From: Amnimonas aquatica | GTDB taxonomy: Bacteria > Pseudomonadota > Gammaproteobacteria > Pseudomonadales > Moraxellaceae | Assembly (NCBI RefSeq): GCF_002943415.1 | Contig: NZ_PTQZ01000118.1 | Coordinates: forward strand, 1-5,557 | Direction of reading: 5' to 3' | DNA length: 5,557 bases | Shown: one piece after another, positions 1 through 5,557 of the stretch | Layout: each line of letters starts with the position of its first letter | How positions within the stretch are numbered: position 1 is the first letter of the stretch | The notes under the pieces: generated by a model | Told to the model about the DNA's origin: nothing | Databases searched by the model: none | The model's input: the letters and a program-made list of their open reading frames with translations, nothing else | Program-made: the position numbers and the translations under genes

Positions 1-95
1 GTCATGGGCAGGGAGAAGGCGGCGGCACTGACAGCGATGCTGAGCAGCGAGCGTTGCCAGGTGGAGCGACGAGCATGGTGCTCTGTTCTTTTCAT
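1..95 (-). CDS. N-terminus of a probable exported protein (partial, cut by window edge)
   Basis: Reading the minus strand from an ATG at 95-93 gives 31 uninterrupted codons to the window edge. The peptide begins MKRTEHHARRSTWQRSLLSI and continues AVSAAAFSLPM. This has the build of a Sec signal peptide: a basic n-region (K2, R3, R9, R10, R15) followed by a hydrophobic, Ala/Ser/Leu-rich core at about residues 16-30. The cleavage site and mature protein lie outside the window, so the product would be periplasmic, outer-membrane or secreted, but its function is unknown. The start is supported by a GAGGG ribosome binding site at 107-103, seven bases upstream. The twin arginines at 9-10 are not followed by the usual Tat pattern. 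The gene lies downstream of the lipase gene on the same strand, but a strong terminator separates them, so it probably has its own promoter. The alternative is a chance reading frame; the RBS plus signal-peptide pattern makes that less likely. Confidence 0.65.
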   Translation of the reverse strand, partial: MKRTEHHARRSTWQRSLLSIAVSAAAFSLPM

Positions 96-102
96 GGGTG
101 AA

Positions 103-107
103 CCCTC
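103..107 (-). promoter_or_regulatory. Ribosome binding site of the left-edge exported-protein gene
   Basis: The minus strand reads GAGGG at 107-103, followed by a seven-base spacer and the ATG at 95-93. This is a normal Shine-Dalgarno spacing and it fixes the start of the truncated left-hand gene. Confidence 0.55.
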
Positions 108-310
108 GTTATCGTGATGTTGTTTTTATGAGGTACAGCACAACCGATCTTGCCACGGTGACGGCCAGAGCGATACAGCTTGTTACGCCTTCGTCTTTTA
201 GCCTTGATTGGCGGTAATGGGCATGCTCCGAAGGTCGTATTCAGACAAATGGCCGGTTTAACCAGACCAACAGCGAAGTGTGTATTTTCTGTATCTTTTT
301 CCGATACTTG
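108..310. other. Lower-GC intergenic spacer, no gene found
   Basis: This stretch lies between the left-edge gene and the terminator of the lipase gene. Its GC content is clearly lower than that of the coding DNA (31, 31 and 24 G/C in the three successive 60-base blocks from 121 to 300). Reading frames here are short and lack ribosome binding sites. It should hold the promoter of the left-edge gene, but I could not find a convincing -35/-10 pair on the minus strand. It contains an imperfect palindrome around GGTTTAACC (250-269, 14 of 20 positions symmetric) and a small inverted repeat GTATC/GATAC at 291-295 and 303-307. Either could be a protein-binding site or chance. Confidence 0.5.
250..269. 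repeat. Imperfect palindrome around GGTTTAACC
   Basis: The 20 bases are symmetric at 14 of 20 positions by hand alignment to their reverse complement, with TTTAA near the centre. The site lies about 155 bases upstream of the left-edge gene's start codon, in the low-GC spacer. It could be an operator for an unknown regulator; no known consensus was recognised. Confidence 0.25.
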
Positions 311-342
311 CGCAATAAAAAGCCGGGCGTCATGCCCGGCTT
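311..342 (-). terminator. Intrinsic terminator of the patatin-like lipase gene
   Basis: On the minus strand a perfect nine-base stem (arms at 342-334 and 328-320, sequence AAGCCGGGC pairing with GCCCGGCTT) encloses a five-base loop at 333-329. It runs straight into a TTTTT tract at 321-317, followed by ATTG. This is a textbook Rho-independent terminator, and it begins about 23 bases after the lipase stop codon at 367-365. There is no T tract on the plus-strand side, so it should work in the minus direction only and isolate the lipase gene from the left-edge gene. Confidence 0.9.
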
Positions 343-364
343 GCAGATGACAGGAAAGTCCTGG

Positions 365-1918
365 TCAGGACGTGCGGGCGTGTACCCCCTGCAGGTGCGG
401 ATTGAGCAGCGCGCGCACCTCGGCTTCGTGCCAGTTGTGGGCTCGTCGGGCGAGCAGGTGGGCGACGCAGCGCTGCAGCGTCATGCTGATGCGCGACTGG
501 ATGCGGATCTGGTCGATCTTCGGCCAGGTCGCGCGCTCGCCCTGCTGGCGGAACCAGATCACCGACTCCCGGGTCGGGTTCTGCAGCATGTGCCGGTAGT
601 GCTGGTGCGTGTAGCGGCGCGGTGCGATGGTGGCATCGCCGTGGTAGCTCTGCGACAGCATGGTGTAGCCGTGGCTGAGCATGGCGCGCAGGGCCTCGTT
701 GCGGGTGCTGTCGTGGATGACCTGGAGCGCGCCCATGCCGGCCAGGCGGCTCTGCAGCTTGAGGATGCGGCGCGGCAGCGAGCTGATGCGCGCGCGTTCG
801 CGGCGGCGGCGCTCGGATTCCAGCAGCGGCACGATGTGCGGATTGACCTGGCTGGCGATGAAGTAATTGACGTTGTAAAGACGCATCAGGCGGCGGCGCG
901 GCATGTCGCTGCGCATGGAGCCGTCGACCCAGCGCTCCAGCGGCATGTAGGGCTGGTGCTGGCCTTCGGCGGTCTTGGTGGTGAGGGTGACCGGCGGGAA
1001 CAGCACGGGTACCGCGCAGGAGGCGAGCACGGCGCTCCACACCAGCAGGTAGGGCGAGGTCAGCTCGTTCATCAGGCGCGACTTCTGGTTGGCGCCTATG
1101 GGCGAGATGCTGACGTTGATGTGGCGCCCGGTTTTCTCGAAGGCCTCCTGGAACGAGTATTCGCCGATGTTCTGGCGGATGAAGGTCTCCAGCTGCTTCT
1201 GGTTGGCGAAGCCCTTGCCGCGCAGGCCGTCGCTGAGCCTGTTCCAGCTCCAGGCGTGCTTGTAGAGCGCGTCGCCGTCGTAGTAGGCGGTCATTTCATC
1301 GCGGGTGTGGGTGCCGATCATGGAGGCCACCAGCGAGCCGGCGCTGGAGCCGGAGATCACGCTGGGCAGCAGGTCCTGCTCGTCCAGCGCCTTGCACACG
1401 CCGATGTGGAACATGCCCAGCGTGGCGCCGCCGGAGAGCTGCAGCGCGGGCTGGCCGAAGCTGCGCAGGATGTCCTCGAACAGGGCCAGCTTCTCGTCGT
1501 TGCTGAGGTGCTCGATGTTGGCGTCGCAGAGGTATTCCAGGCTTTCGCAGACCTGGCCGACGTAATCCTCGACCAGCTTCTTGGTGCCGACATGGGCGCG
1601 TCCGTAGAGGCGCGGGTTGCTCATGTTGCCGAGGTCGTGGTGCAGGCCCTCGCGCAACGCGCGGATGAGCAGCTTGTGGTTGTGCGACTGCTGCCACTGG
1701 CGCAGCGTCAGCAGGCGCTCGCGCAGCAGCTCGTGATGGTAGTCGCCGGAGGCGGTTTCCATCTTCCACAGGTCCATGCCGCTGAGCGCGTCGAGCTCGA
1801 GCGATATCTCCCGCCATTCGCCGTAGCTGTTCGCGTGCTCGCGCGCATTGCGCAGCTGCTCGAGGCGGGGATTCTGCCGGGGAGCGTTCAGCAGTGAGGT
1901 GTTCAGGATGGTGGCCAT
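365..1918 (-). CDS. Patatin-like phospholipase/acylglycerol lipase with N-terminal DUF3336 domain
   Basis: This 517-residue protein is predicted to hydrolyse ester bonds of phospholipids or acylglycerols with a Ser-Asp dyad. Residues about 20-155 match the DUF3336 region found in front of patatin domains, as in yeast Tgl3/4/5 triacylglycerol lipases and many bacterial homologues. The patatin domain (about 160-355) shows the oxyanion loop GGATLG at 163-168, the nucleophile elbow GSSAG at 190-194 with Ser192, and the dyad Asp332 in WVDGS. The motif is DGS rather than the common DGA/DGG, but my recollection is that DGS is usual in the DUF3336 group. NVNYFIASQVNPH at 349-361 also fits that group. 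An Arg-rich stretch at 369-384 could help contact membranes. There is no signal peptide and no clear transmembrane segment, so it is likely cytoplasmic or peripheral to the membrane. The ATG at 1918-1916 is the first in frame, with a weak GAG-type ribosome binding site. It is monocistronic, with its own candidate promoter and terminator. The natural substrate cannot be read from sequence. Confidence 0.93.
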   Translation of the reverse strand: MATILNTSLLNAPRQNPRLEQLRNAREHANSYGEWREISLELDALSGMDLWKMETASGDYHHELLRERLLTLRQWQQSHNHKLLIRALREGLHHDLGNMSNPRLYGRAHVGTKKLVEDYVGQVCESLEYLCDANIEHLSNDEKLALFEDILRSFGQPALQLSGGATLGMFHIGVCKALDEQDLLPSVISGSSAGSLVASMIGTHTRDEMTAYYDGDALYKHAWSWNRLSDGLRGKGFANQKQLETFIRQNIGEYSFQEAFEKTGRHINVSISPIGANQKSRLMNELTSPYLLVWSAVLASCAVPVLFPPVTLTTKTAEGQHQPYMPLERWVDGSMRSDMPRRRLMRLYNVNYFIASQVNPHIVPLLESERRRRERARISSLPRRILKLQSRLAGMGALQVIHDSTRNEALRAMLSHGYTMLSQSYHGDATIAPRRYTHQHYRHMLQNPTRESVIWFRQQGERATWPKIDQIRIQSRISMTLQRCVAHLLARRAHNWHEAEVRALLNPHLQGVHARTS

Positions 1919-2012
1919 GCGCGCTCTCGTTTCCGTGGTCGCCGGTATTCCGGACGGGGAGTCTGCCGGTCATCCGGCGCGGCGGACAAGGCGACAAAAG
2001 TCAGAGCGCCGT

Positions 2013-2042
2013 ACTCTAGGCACGCTGGTGGCGATCTGTCCA
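2013..2042 (-). promoter_or_regulatory. Candidate sigma-70 promoter for the patatin-like lipase gene
   Basis: On the minus strand TGGACA (2042-2037, five of six matches to TTGACA) is followed by an 18-base spacer and TAGAGT (2018-2013, four of six matches to TATAAT). Transcription would start near 2006 and give a leader of roughly 90 bases before the ATG at 1918. The match is moderate and found by eye. Confidence 0.4.
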
Positions 2043-2132
2043 CCCGGATTGTCAGATTGGCCGGAGATGACCCTGCGCGGCCGGCGCGCGCACCGGCGCC
2101 TCGCCGCGGAGACCTGTGCCGGATCGCCGGAT

Positions 2133-2161
2133 TTGGCAAGGCGGCGACAGCGGCACATAAT
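2133..2161 (+). promoter_or_regulatory. Near-consensus sigma-70 promoter for the M16C peptidase gene
   Basis: TTGGCA (2133-2138) and CATAAT (2156-2161) are each one base away from the sigma-70 consensus and are separated by the ideal 17 bases (2139-2155). Transcription would begin near 2168, giving a leader of about 125-130 bases before the peptidase start. Its position also argues that the open frame upstream, back to an ATG at 2057, is not translated. Confidence 0.65.
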
Positions 2162-2180
2162 CGCGCGATCACGCGTTGCG

Positions 2181-2195
2181 CCCGGCCTGTCCGGG
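2181..2195 (+). other. Small stem-loop in the peptidase leader
   Basis: CCCGG (2181-2185) and CCGGG (2191-2195) form a perfect five-base stem with loop CCTGT, inside the predicted 5' leader. In DNA this GC-rich such stems arise easily by chance. Confidence 0.25.
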
Positions 2196-2252
2196 TCCGG
2201 CACGGCTTGAAACCCGCGCCCGCCGCCCGCATGTGTCCCATATCCGTTCCCG

Positions 2253-2279
2253 CAGGCCGCCCCCGTGCCCGCCGGCCTG
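2253..2279 (+). other. Stem-loop just upstream of the peptidase ribosome binding site
   Basis: CAGGCCG (2253-2259) pairs perfectly with CGGCCTG (2273-2279) across a 13-base loop, and can extend by one G-U pair (2252/2280). The stem ends about seven bases before the GGAG ribosome binding site at 2287-2290. It may shape translation initiation or mRNA stability, but no known riboswitch or leader motif was recognised. Confidence 0.35.
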
Positions 2280-2286
2280 TCCTCCT

Positions 2287-2290
2287 GGAG
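2287..2290 (+). promoter_or_regulatory. Ribosome binding site that decides the M16C peptidase start
   Basis: GGAG directly abuts an in-frame ATG at 2291, leaving no spacer, but lies exactly six bases before an in-frame GTG at 2297. Normal Shine-Dalgarno spacing therefore favours the GTG. The two options differ by only two residues. Confidence 0.55.
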
Positions 2291-2296
2291 ATGTCC

Positions 2297-5200
2297 GTGA
2301 CCCTGTCCGAAGCCGCCCACCTGTCCGTTTCCCTGTCCGATGGCGCCGCCGCGCCGGCCGGCGCCGATGACGGAGGCGTGGCATCGGCCGCGTTCGAGCT
2401 GCTGCGCGAGGTCGAGCTGCCGGCCCTGCAGGCGGTGTTCAGCGAGTATCGTCACCGCGTCACGGGCGCGCGCCATCTGCATCTGGCCGCCGACAACAGC
2501 GAGAACGTGTTCGTGGTGGCGTTCAAGACCATGCCCGAGGATTCCACCGGGGTGGCGCACATCCTAGAGCACACCGTGCTCTGCGGCTCCGAGCGCTACC
2601 CGGTGCGCGACCCGTTCTTCCTGATGATCCGGCGCTCGCTCAACACCTTCATGAACGCCTTCACCGCCAGCGACTGGACCGCGTACCCGTTCGCCAGCCA
2701 GAACCGCCAGGACTTCGACAACCTGCTGCGCGTCTACCTCGACGCGGTGTTCTTCCCGCACCTGCATCCGCTGGACTTCGCCCAGGAGGGCATTCGCATC
2801 GAGCCGGAGCAGCCGGGCAATCCGGACACCGCGCTGGTCTACAAGGGCGTGGTGTTCAACGAGATGAAGGGTGCCATGAGCGCGGCCCACAGCGTGCTGC
2901 ACGAGACGCTGAACAAGTACCTGTACCCGACCACGACCTATCACCACAATTCGGGCGGCGAGCCGGCGCACATCCCAGACCTCACGCACGAGGCGCTGCA
3001 GGCGTTCCACCGCCGCCACTACCACCCGTCCAACGCGGTATTCATGACCTTCGGCGACGAGCCGGTGGCCAGCCTGCAGGCGCGCTTCGAGACGCTGGCG
3101 CTGGCCCGCTTCGACGGCCGTGACCGGCCCGCCGCCAGCGAGCCGGTGCGCGGTCGCGACGAGAAGCGCTACGTGGCGCCGTTGCGCGTGGAAGAGGCCT
3201 ATGCGCCGGAGAGCGAAGACGGCCCGCAGACGCATCATGTGCTGGGCTGGCTGCTCGGTCCCTCGGCCGATGCCCGCGCCCGTTTCGAGGCGCATCTGCT
3301 CAGCGGCGTGCTGCTGGAGAACTCGGCGTCGCCGCTGCGCCAGGCGCTGGAGACCAGCGAGCTGGGCGAGTCGCCGTCGGCACTCTGCGGCCTCGATGAC
3401 AACAACCGCGAGATGGCGTTCGGCTGCGGCCTGGAGGGCTCCGAGCCGGAGCACGCGGCGGCAGTCGAACAGCTGGTGCTCGACACCCTGGCGCGCGTGG
3501 CCGAGGAGGGCGTGCCGCAGGAGGACGTGGAGGCCGTGCTGCACCAGTTCGAGCTGAGCCAGCGCGAGATCGGCGGCGACAGCTATCCCTACGGCCTGCA
3601 GCTGCTGCTCAACGGCATGGGCCATGTGCTGCAGGATGCCGACCCGCTCTCGGTGTGGGACATCGAGGCCGAGCTGGCGCGCCTGCGCGAGGCCATCCGC
3701 GATCCCGCTTTCGTGCCCGGCCTGGTGCGCCGCCTGCTGCTCGACAACCCCCATCGCGTCCGTGTCACGCTGCGTCCGGACAGCGAGCTGGCGGCCCGTC
3801 GCGATGCCCTAGAAGCCGAGCAGCTGGCGCGCATCCGCGCCGGGCTGGACGAGGCCGGGCTGGCGGCGCTCGCCGCCGGCGCCGAGGCGCTGGCCGAACG
3901 TCAGGCGCAGGAGAACGATGTTTCGCTGCTGCCCAAGGTGACGCTGGCCGACGTGCCGGCGCAGGTGAAGGCGCCTGGCGTCGGCGAGGCCCGCGCGCTG
4001 CTGCCGGGACTGCAGGCCACCAGCCATGTGCAGGGCACCAACGGCCTGTTCTACGAGCAGCTCATTGTCGACCTGCCGGCGCTGGACGAGCGCGAGGCGC
4101 AGCTGCTGCCGCTCTACACCAGCCTGTTCTCCGAGCTGGGTGCCGGCGGTGATGACTACCGCCGCCTGCAGCAGCGCCAGTCGGCGGTCAGCGGCGGCCT
4201 GCGCATGAGCCTGTCGGCGCGCACCTCGCTGACCGACCGGAACGCCGCGCAGGCGCATCTGGTGGTCAGCGGCAAGGCGCTGGCCTATAACCAGGAGGCG
4301 TTCCAGCAGCTGCTGCACGACACCTTCTCCAGCCTGCGTTTCGACGAGACCGGCCGCGTGCGCGACATCCTGGCGCAGCTCAAGGCGCGCTGGGAGGCCA
4401 GCATCACCGGACAGGGCCATGCCCTCGCCATGGGTGCCGCCGCGCGCGGCTTCAGCGCGCTGGCCGCGTTCCAGCAGCGCCAGGGCGGACTGGCCGGCAT
4501 CCGCTTCATCCGCCAGCTCAACGAGCAGGTGCAGGCCGATGACGCCGCCCTGGCGGCGCTGGCCGGCGAGATGGCGGCACTGCACGGCAAGGTGGCCGTG
4601 GCGCCGCGCCAGCTGCTGCTGATCGGCGAGAGCGACACGCTGGCCGCCGCATCGGCGACGGCGGCATCGCTGTGGGCCGGCGCGCCGCTGCCGGCGGCGG
4701 CTGGCGGCATGATCCGGACTCCGGCGGATGAGCACGTCAACGAAGCCTGGCTGACCCAGACCCAGGTGCAGTTCTGCGCCCGCGCCTACCCGGCGGTGCC
4801 GGTCGACCATGCCGATGCCCCGGCGCTGATGGCGCTGGGCGGTTTCCTGCGCAACGGCTTCCTGCACCGCGCCATCCGCGAGCAGGGCGGTGCCTACGGC
4901 GGTGGCGCCGGCTACGACGGCAACGCCTGCGCCTTCCGTTTCTTCTCCTACCGCGACCCGCGCTTCGCCGAGACCCTGGCCGACTTCGACGCCAGCCTGG
5001 ACTGGCTGCAGTCGCACCGCCACGGCGCCGACCAGCTCGAAGAGGCGCTGCTCGGCATCTTCGCCGACATGGACAAGCCGCTGTCGCCGGCCGGCGAGGC
5101 CCGCCAGGCGTTCCACAACGGCCTCTACGGCCGCACCATCGAGCAGCGCCAGCGCCTGCGCGAGCGCCTGCTGGCGCTGACGCTGGATGACCTGCGCACG

Positions 5201-5308
5201 GTCGCCGCGCGCTACCTCGATCCGGCCCGCGCCGCGACGGCGGTCATCGCGCCGTCGGCGAAGGCCGATGTCGCCGAGTCGCTGGGGCTGACGCCACGCC
5301 GGCTGTGA
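2297..5308 (+). CDS. Presequence protease-like zinc metallopeptidase, family M16C (insulinase superfamily)
   Basis: This is a clamshell-type peptidasome related to mitochondrial/plastid PreP and yeast Cym1, which degrade free targeting peptides and other short unfolded peptides; the bacterial member presumably clears peptides in the cytoplasm. Counting from the GTG at 2297 (1003 residues), the inverted zinc motif HILEH is at 88-92 (His88 and His92 bind zinc, Glu91 is the base). The third ligand is Glu189 in NEMKG, 97 residues on. HYHPSNAVFMTFGD starts at 241. The expected order is an M16 catalytic domain, an M16_C domain, the M16C-associated domain (about 500-760) and a second M16_C domain. 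Arg861 and Tyr867 (REQGGAY), six residues apart as in plant PreP, contribute to the substrate site from the C-terminal half. About 30 N-terminal residues rich in Ala, Gly, Ser and Asp precede the conserved AFELLRE; they do not look like a signal peptide. An ATG at 2291 is the alternative start; the frame is also open back to 2057, but the promoter lies inside that stretch. The gene appears monocistronic. Confidence 0.95.
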   Translation: MTLSEAAHLSVSLSDGAAAPAGADDGGVASAAFELLREVELPALQAVFSEYRHRVTGARHLHLAADNSENVFVVAFKTMPEDSTGVAHILEHTVLCGSERYPVRDPFFLMIRRSLNTFMNAFTASDWTAYPFASQNRQDFDNLLRVYLDAVFFPHLHPLDFAQEGIRIEPEQPGNPDTALVYKGVVFNEMKGAMSAAHSVLHETLNKYLYPTTTYHHNSGGEPAHIPDLTHEALQAFHRRHYHPSNAVFMTFGDEPVASLQARFETLALARFDGRDRPAASEPVRGRDEKRYVAPLRVEEAYAPESEDGPQTHHVLGWLLGPSADARARFEAHLLSGVLLENSASPLRQALETSELGESPSALCGLDDNNREMAFGCGLEGSEPEHAAAVEQLVLDTLARVAEEGVPQEDVEAVLHQFELSQREIGGDSYPYGLQLLLNGMGHVLQDADPLSVWDIEAELARLREAIRDPAFVPGLVRRLLLDNPHRVRVTLRPDSELAARRDALEAEQLARIRAGLDEAGLAALAAGAEALAERQAQENDVSLLPKVTLADVPAQVKAPGVGEARALLPGLQATSHVQGTNGLFYEQLIVDLPALDEREAQLLPLYTSLFSELGAGGDDYRRLQQRQSAVSGGLRMSLSARTSLTDRNAAQAHLVVSGKALAYNQEAFQQLLHDTFSSLRFDETGRVRDILAQLKARWEASITGQGHALAMGAAARGFSALAAFQQRQGGLAGIRFIRQLNEQVQADDAALAALAGEMAALHGKVAVAPRQLLLIGESDTLAAASATAASLWAGAPLPAAAGGMIRTPADEHVNEAWLTQTQVQFCARAYPAVPVDHADAPALMALGGFLRNGFLHRAIREQGGAYGGGAGYDGNACAFRFFSYRDPRFAETLADFDASLDWLQSHRHGADQLEEALLGIFADMDKPLSPAGEARQAFHNGLYGRTIEQRQRLRERLLALTLDDLRTVAARYLDPARAATAVIAPSAKADVAESLGLTPRRL

Positions 5309-5329
5309 GCCGGGATGGTCGTGGCAGCC

Positions 5330-5348
5330 CGCCCTGCGCTGGCAGGCG
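5330..5348. terminator. GC-rich hairpin in the convergent gap, possible transcript end
   Basis: The arms at 5330-5337 and 5342-5348 form seven pairs with one bulged C and a GCTG loop, starting 21 bases after the peptidase stop codon. No T tract follows on either strand, so it is not a classic intrinsic terminator. It could protect the 3' ends of the two converging transcripts or be a chance structure. Two weaker hairpins follow: GTCGC/GCGAC at 5353-5366 and CCCG/CGGG at 5375-5385. Confidence 0.3.
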
Positions 5349-5405
5349 CCGGGTCGCAGTGGCGACAAGCGCTACCCGCGTCGGGCACGCCGCCGGCCCC
5401 GGTGC

Positions 5406-5557
5406 TCACTTCATGCCGGGCAGGATGTAGGGTGTGCGTTTCGGGGTTTCGATGGGCTGGTAGCGTCCGGAGTTGCCGGGACGGGCAGGCGTGATATCGC
5501 GTTGGCGGACCGGCTTTTCGTAGACGATATTGCTCTTGTATTTGAACACCACGGTAT
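5406..5557 (-). CDS. C-terminus of an unrecognised protein (partial, cut by window edge)
   Basis: The minus strand from 5555 to a TGA at 5408-5406 is open for 49 codons, with G or C at the third position in 38 of 49, as expected for a real gene in this genome. The visible tail begins TVVFKYKSNIVYEKPVRQRD and ends TPKRTPYILPGMK. It is basic (ten Lys/Arg against three Asp/Glu) and contains seven prolines, so it probably ends in an extended rather than globular segment. There is no transmembrane segment. I do not recognise the family; the VVFKYKSNIVYEKP piece loosely recalls the short DUF4124-type fold, but the diagnostic residues are not visible. It converges on the peptidase gene with a 97-base gap between stop codons. 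The start and most of the protein are outside the window. Confidence 0.6.
   Translation of the reverse strand, partial: TVVFKYKSNIVYEKPVRQRDITPARPGNSGRYQPIETPKRTPYILPGMK

Noticed and set aside
1..95. Twin-arginine (Tat) signal in the left-edge protein
   Set aside because: Arg9-Arg10 are present, but the following residues (S, T, W) do not fit the (S/T)RRxFLK pattern; a Sec-type signal is a better reading.
135..160. Possible sigma-54 promoter on the minus strand (TGGCA followed by TTGTGC)
   Set aside because: The spacing between the two elements is off by at least one base and the required GC of the -12 element is missing.
278..1897. Plus-strand open frame of 539 codons opposite the patatin gene
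   Set aside because: It mirrors the lipase gene. Its Ala/Val/Gln/Arg/Leu-rich product has no recognisable motif, and long antisense frames are expected in high-GC DNA. The opposite strand carries clear family motifs.
2057..2290. Upstream extension of the peptidase reading frame to the ATG at 2057 or the ATG at 2231
   Set aside because: A near-consensus promoter at 2133-2161 lies inside the extension, the translated stretch is Pro/Arg/Ala-rich without conservation features, and neither ATG has a ribosome binding site.
3809..5368. Minus-strand open frame of 519 codons opposite the M16C peptidase, and a similar one at 2564-3754
   Set aside because: Both lie antisense to a gene with intact catalytic motifs, and their products are low-complexity Arg/Gln/Ala/Val-rich sequences typical of GC-rich antisense frames.
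1..5557. CRISPR array, toxin-antitoxin pair, insertion sequence, tRNA or defence system
   Set aside because: No regularly spaced direct repeats, transposase motifs, terminal inverted repeats or tRNA-like sequences were seen, and the two complete genes are ordinary chromosomal enzymes.

Overview
The window looks like an ordinary chromosomal segment of a high-GC gammaproteobacterium. The coding parts are GC-rich (a hand count of 2761-2820 gives 41 of 60) with strong G/C preference at third codon positions. The large protease resembles, from memory, the presequence-protease-like M16C enzymes of Pseudomonas and related Gammaproteobacteria. The genus cannot be fixed from the sequence. No transposase, integrase, phage gene, CRISPR array, tRNA or rRNA was seen.

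Layout from left to right. Positions 95 to 1, minus strand: the first 31 codons of a gene whose product starts with a signal-peptide-like sequence; the rest lies outside the window. Positions 96-310: a non-coding stretch of visibly lower GC (86 of 180 bases at 121-300) holding a ribosome binding site and two small inverted repeats. Positions 311-342: a strong intrinsic terminator on the minus strand. Positions 1918 to 365, minus strand: a 517-residue patatin-like lipid hydrolase of the DUF3336 type. Positions 1919-2296: a divergent intergenic region with a candidate promoter on each strand, the plus-strand one (TTGGCA, 17 bases, CATAAT) being close to consensus. Positions 2297-5308, plus strand: a presequence-protease-like zinc metallopeptidase of about 1003 residues with all expected catalytic residues. 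Positions 5309-5405: a short convergent gap with GC-rich hairpins. Positions 5557 to 5406, minus strand: the last 49 codons of an unrecognised gene.

The two complete genes are divergently transcribed and separated by about 380 bases, each with its own candidate promoter, so they are not an operon. One acts on lipids and the other degrades peptides; nothing in the sequence ties them to one pathway. I found no convincing new biological system. The items most worth checking are the start-site choice and structured leader of the protease, the low-GC spacer on the left, and the unidentified gene at the right edge.
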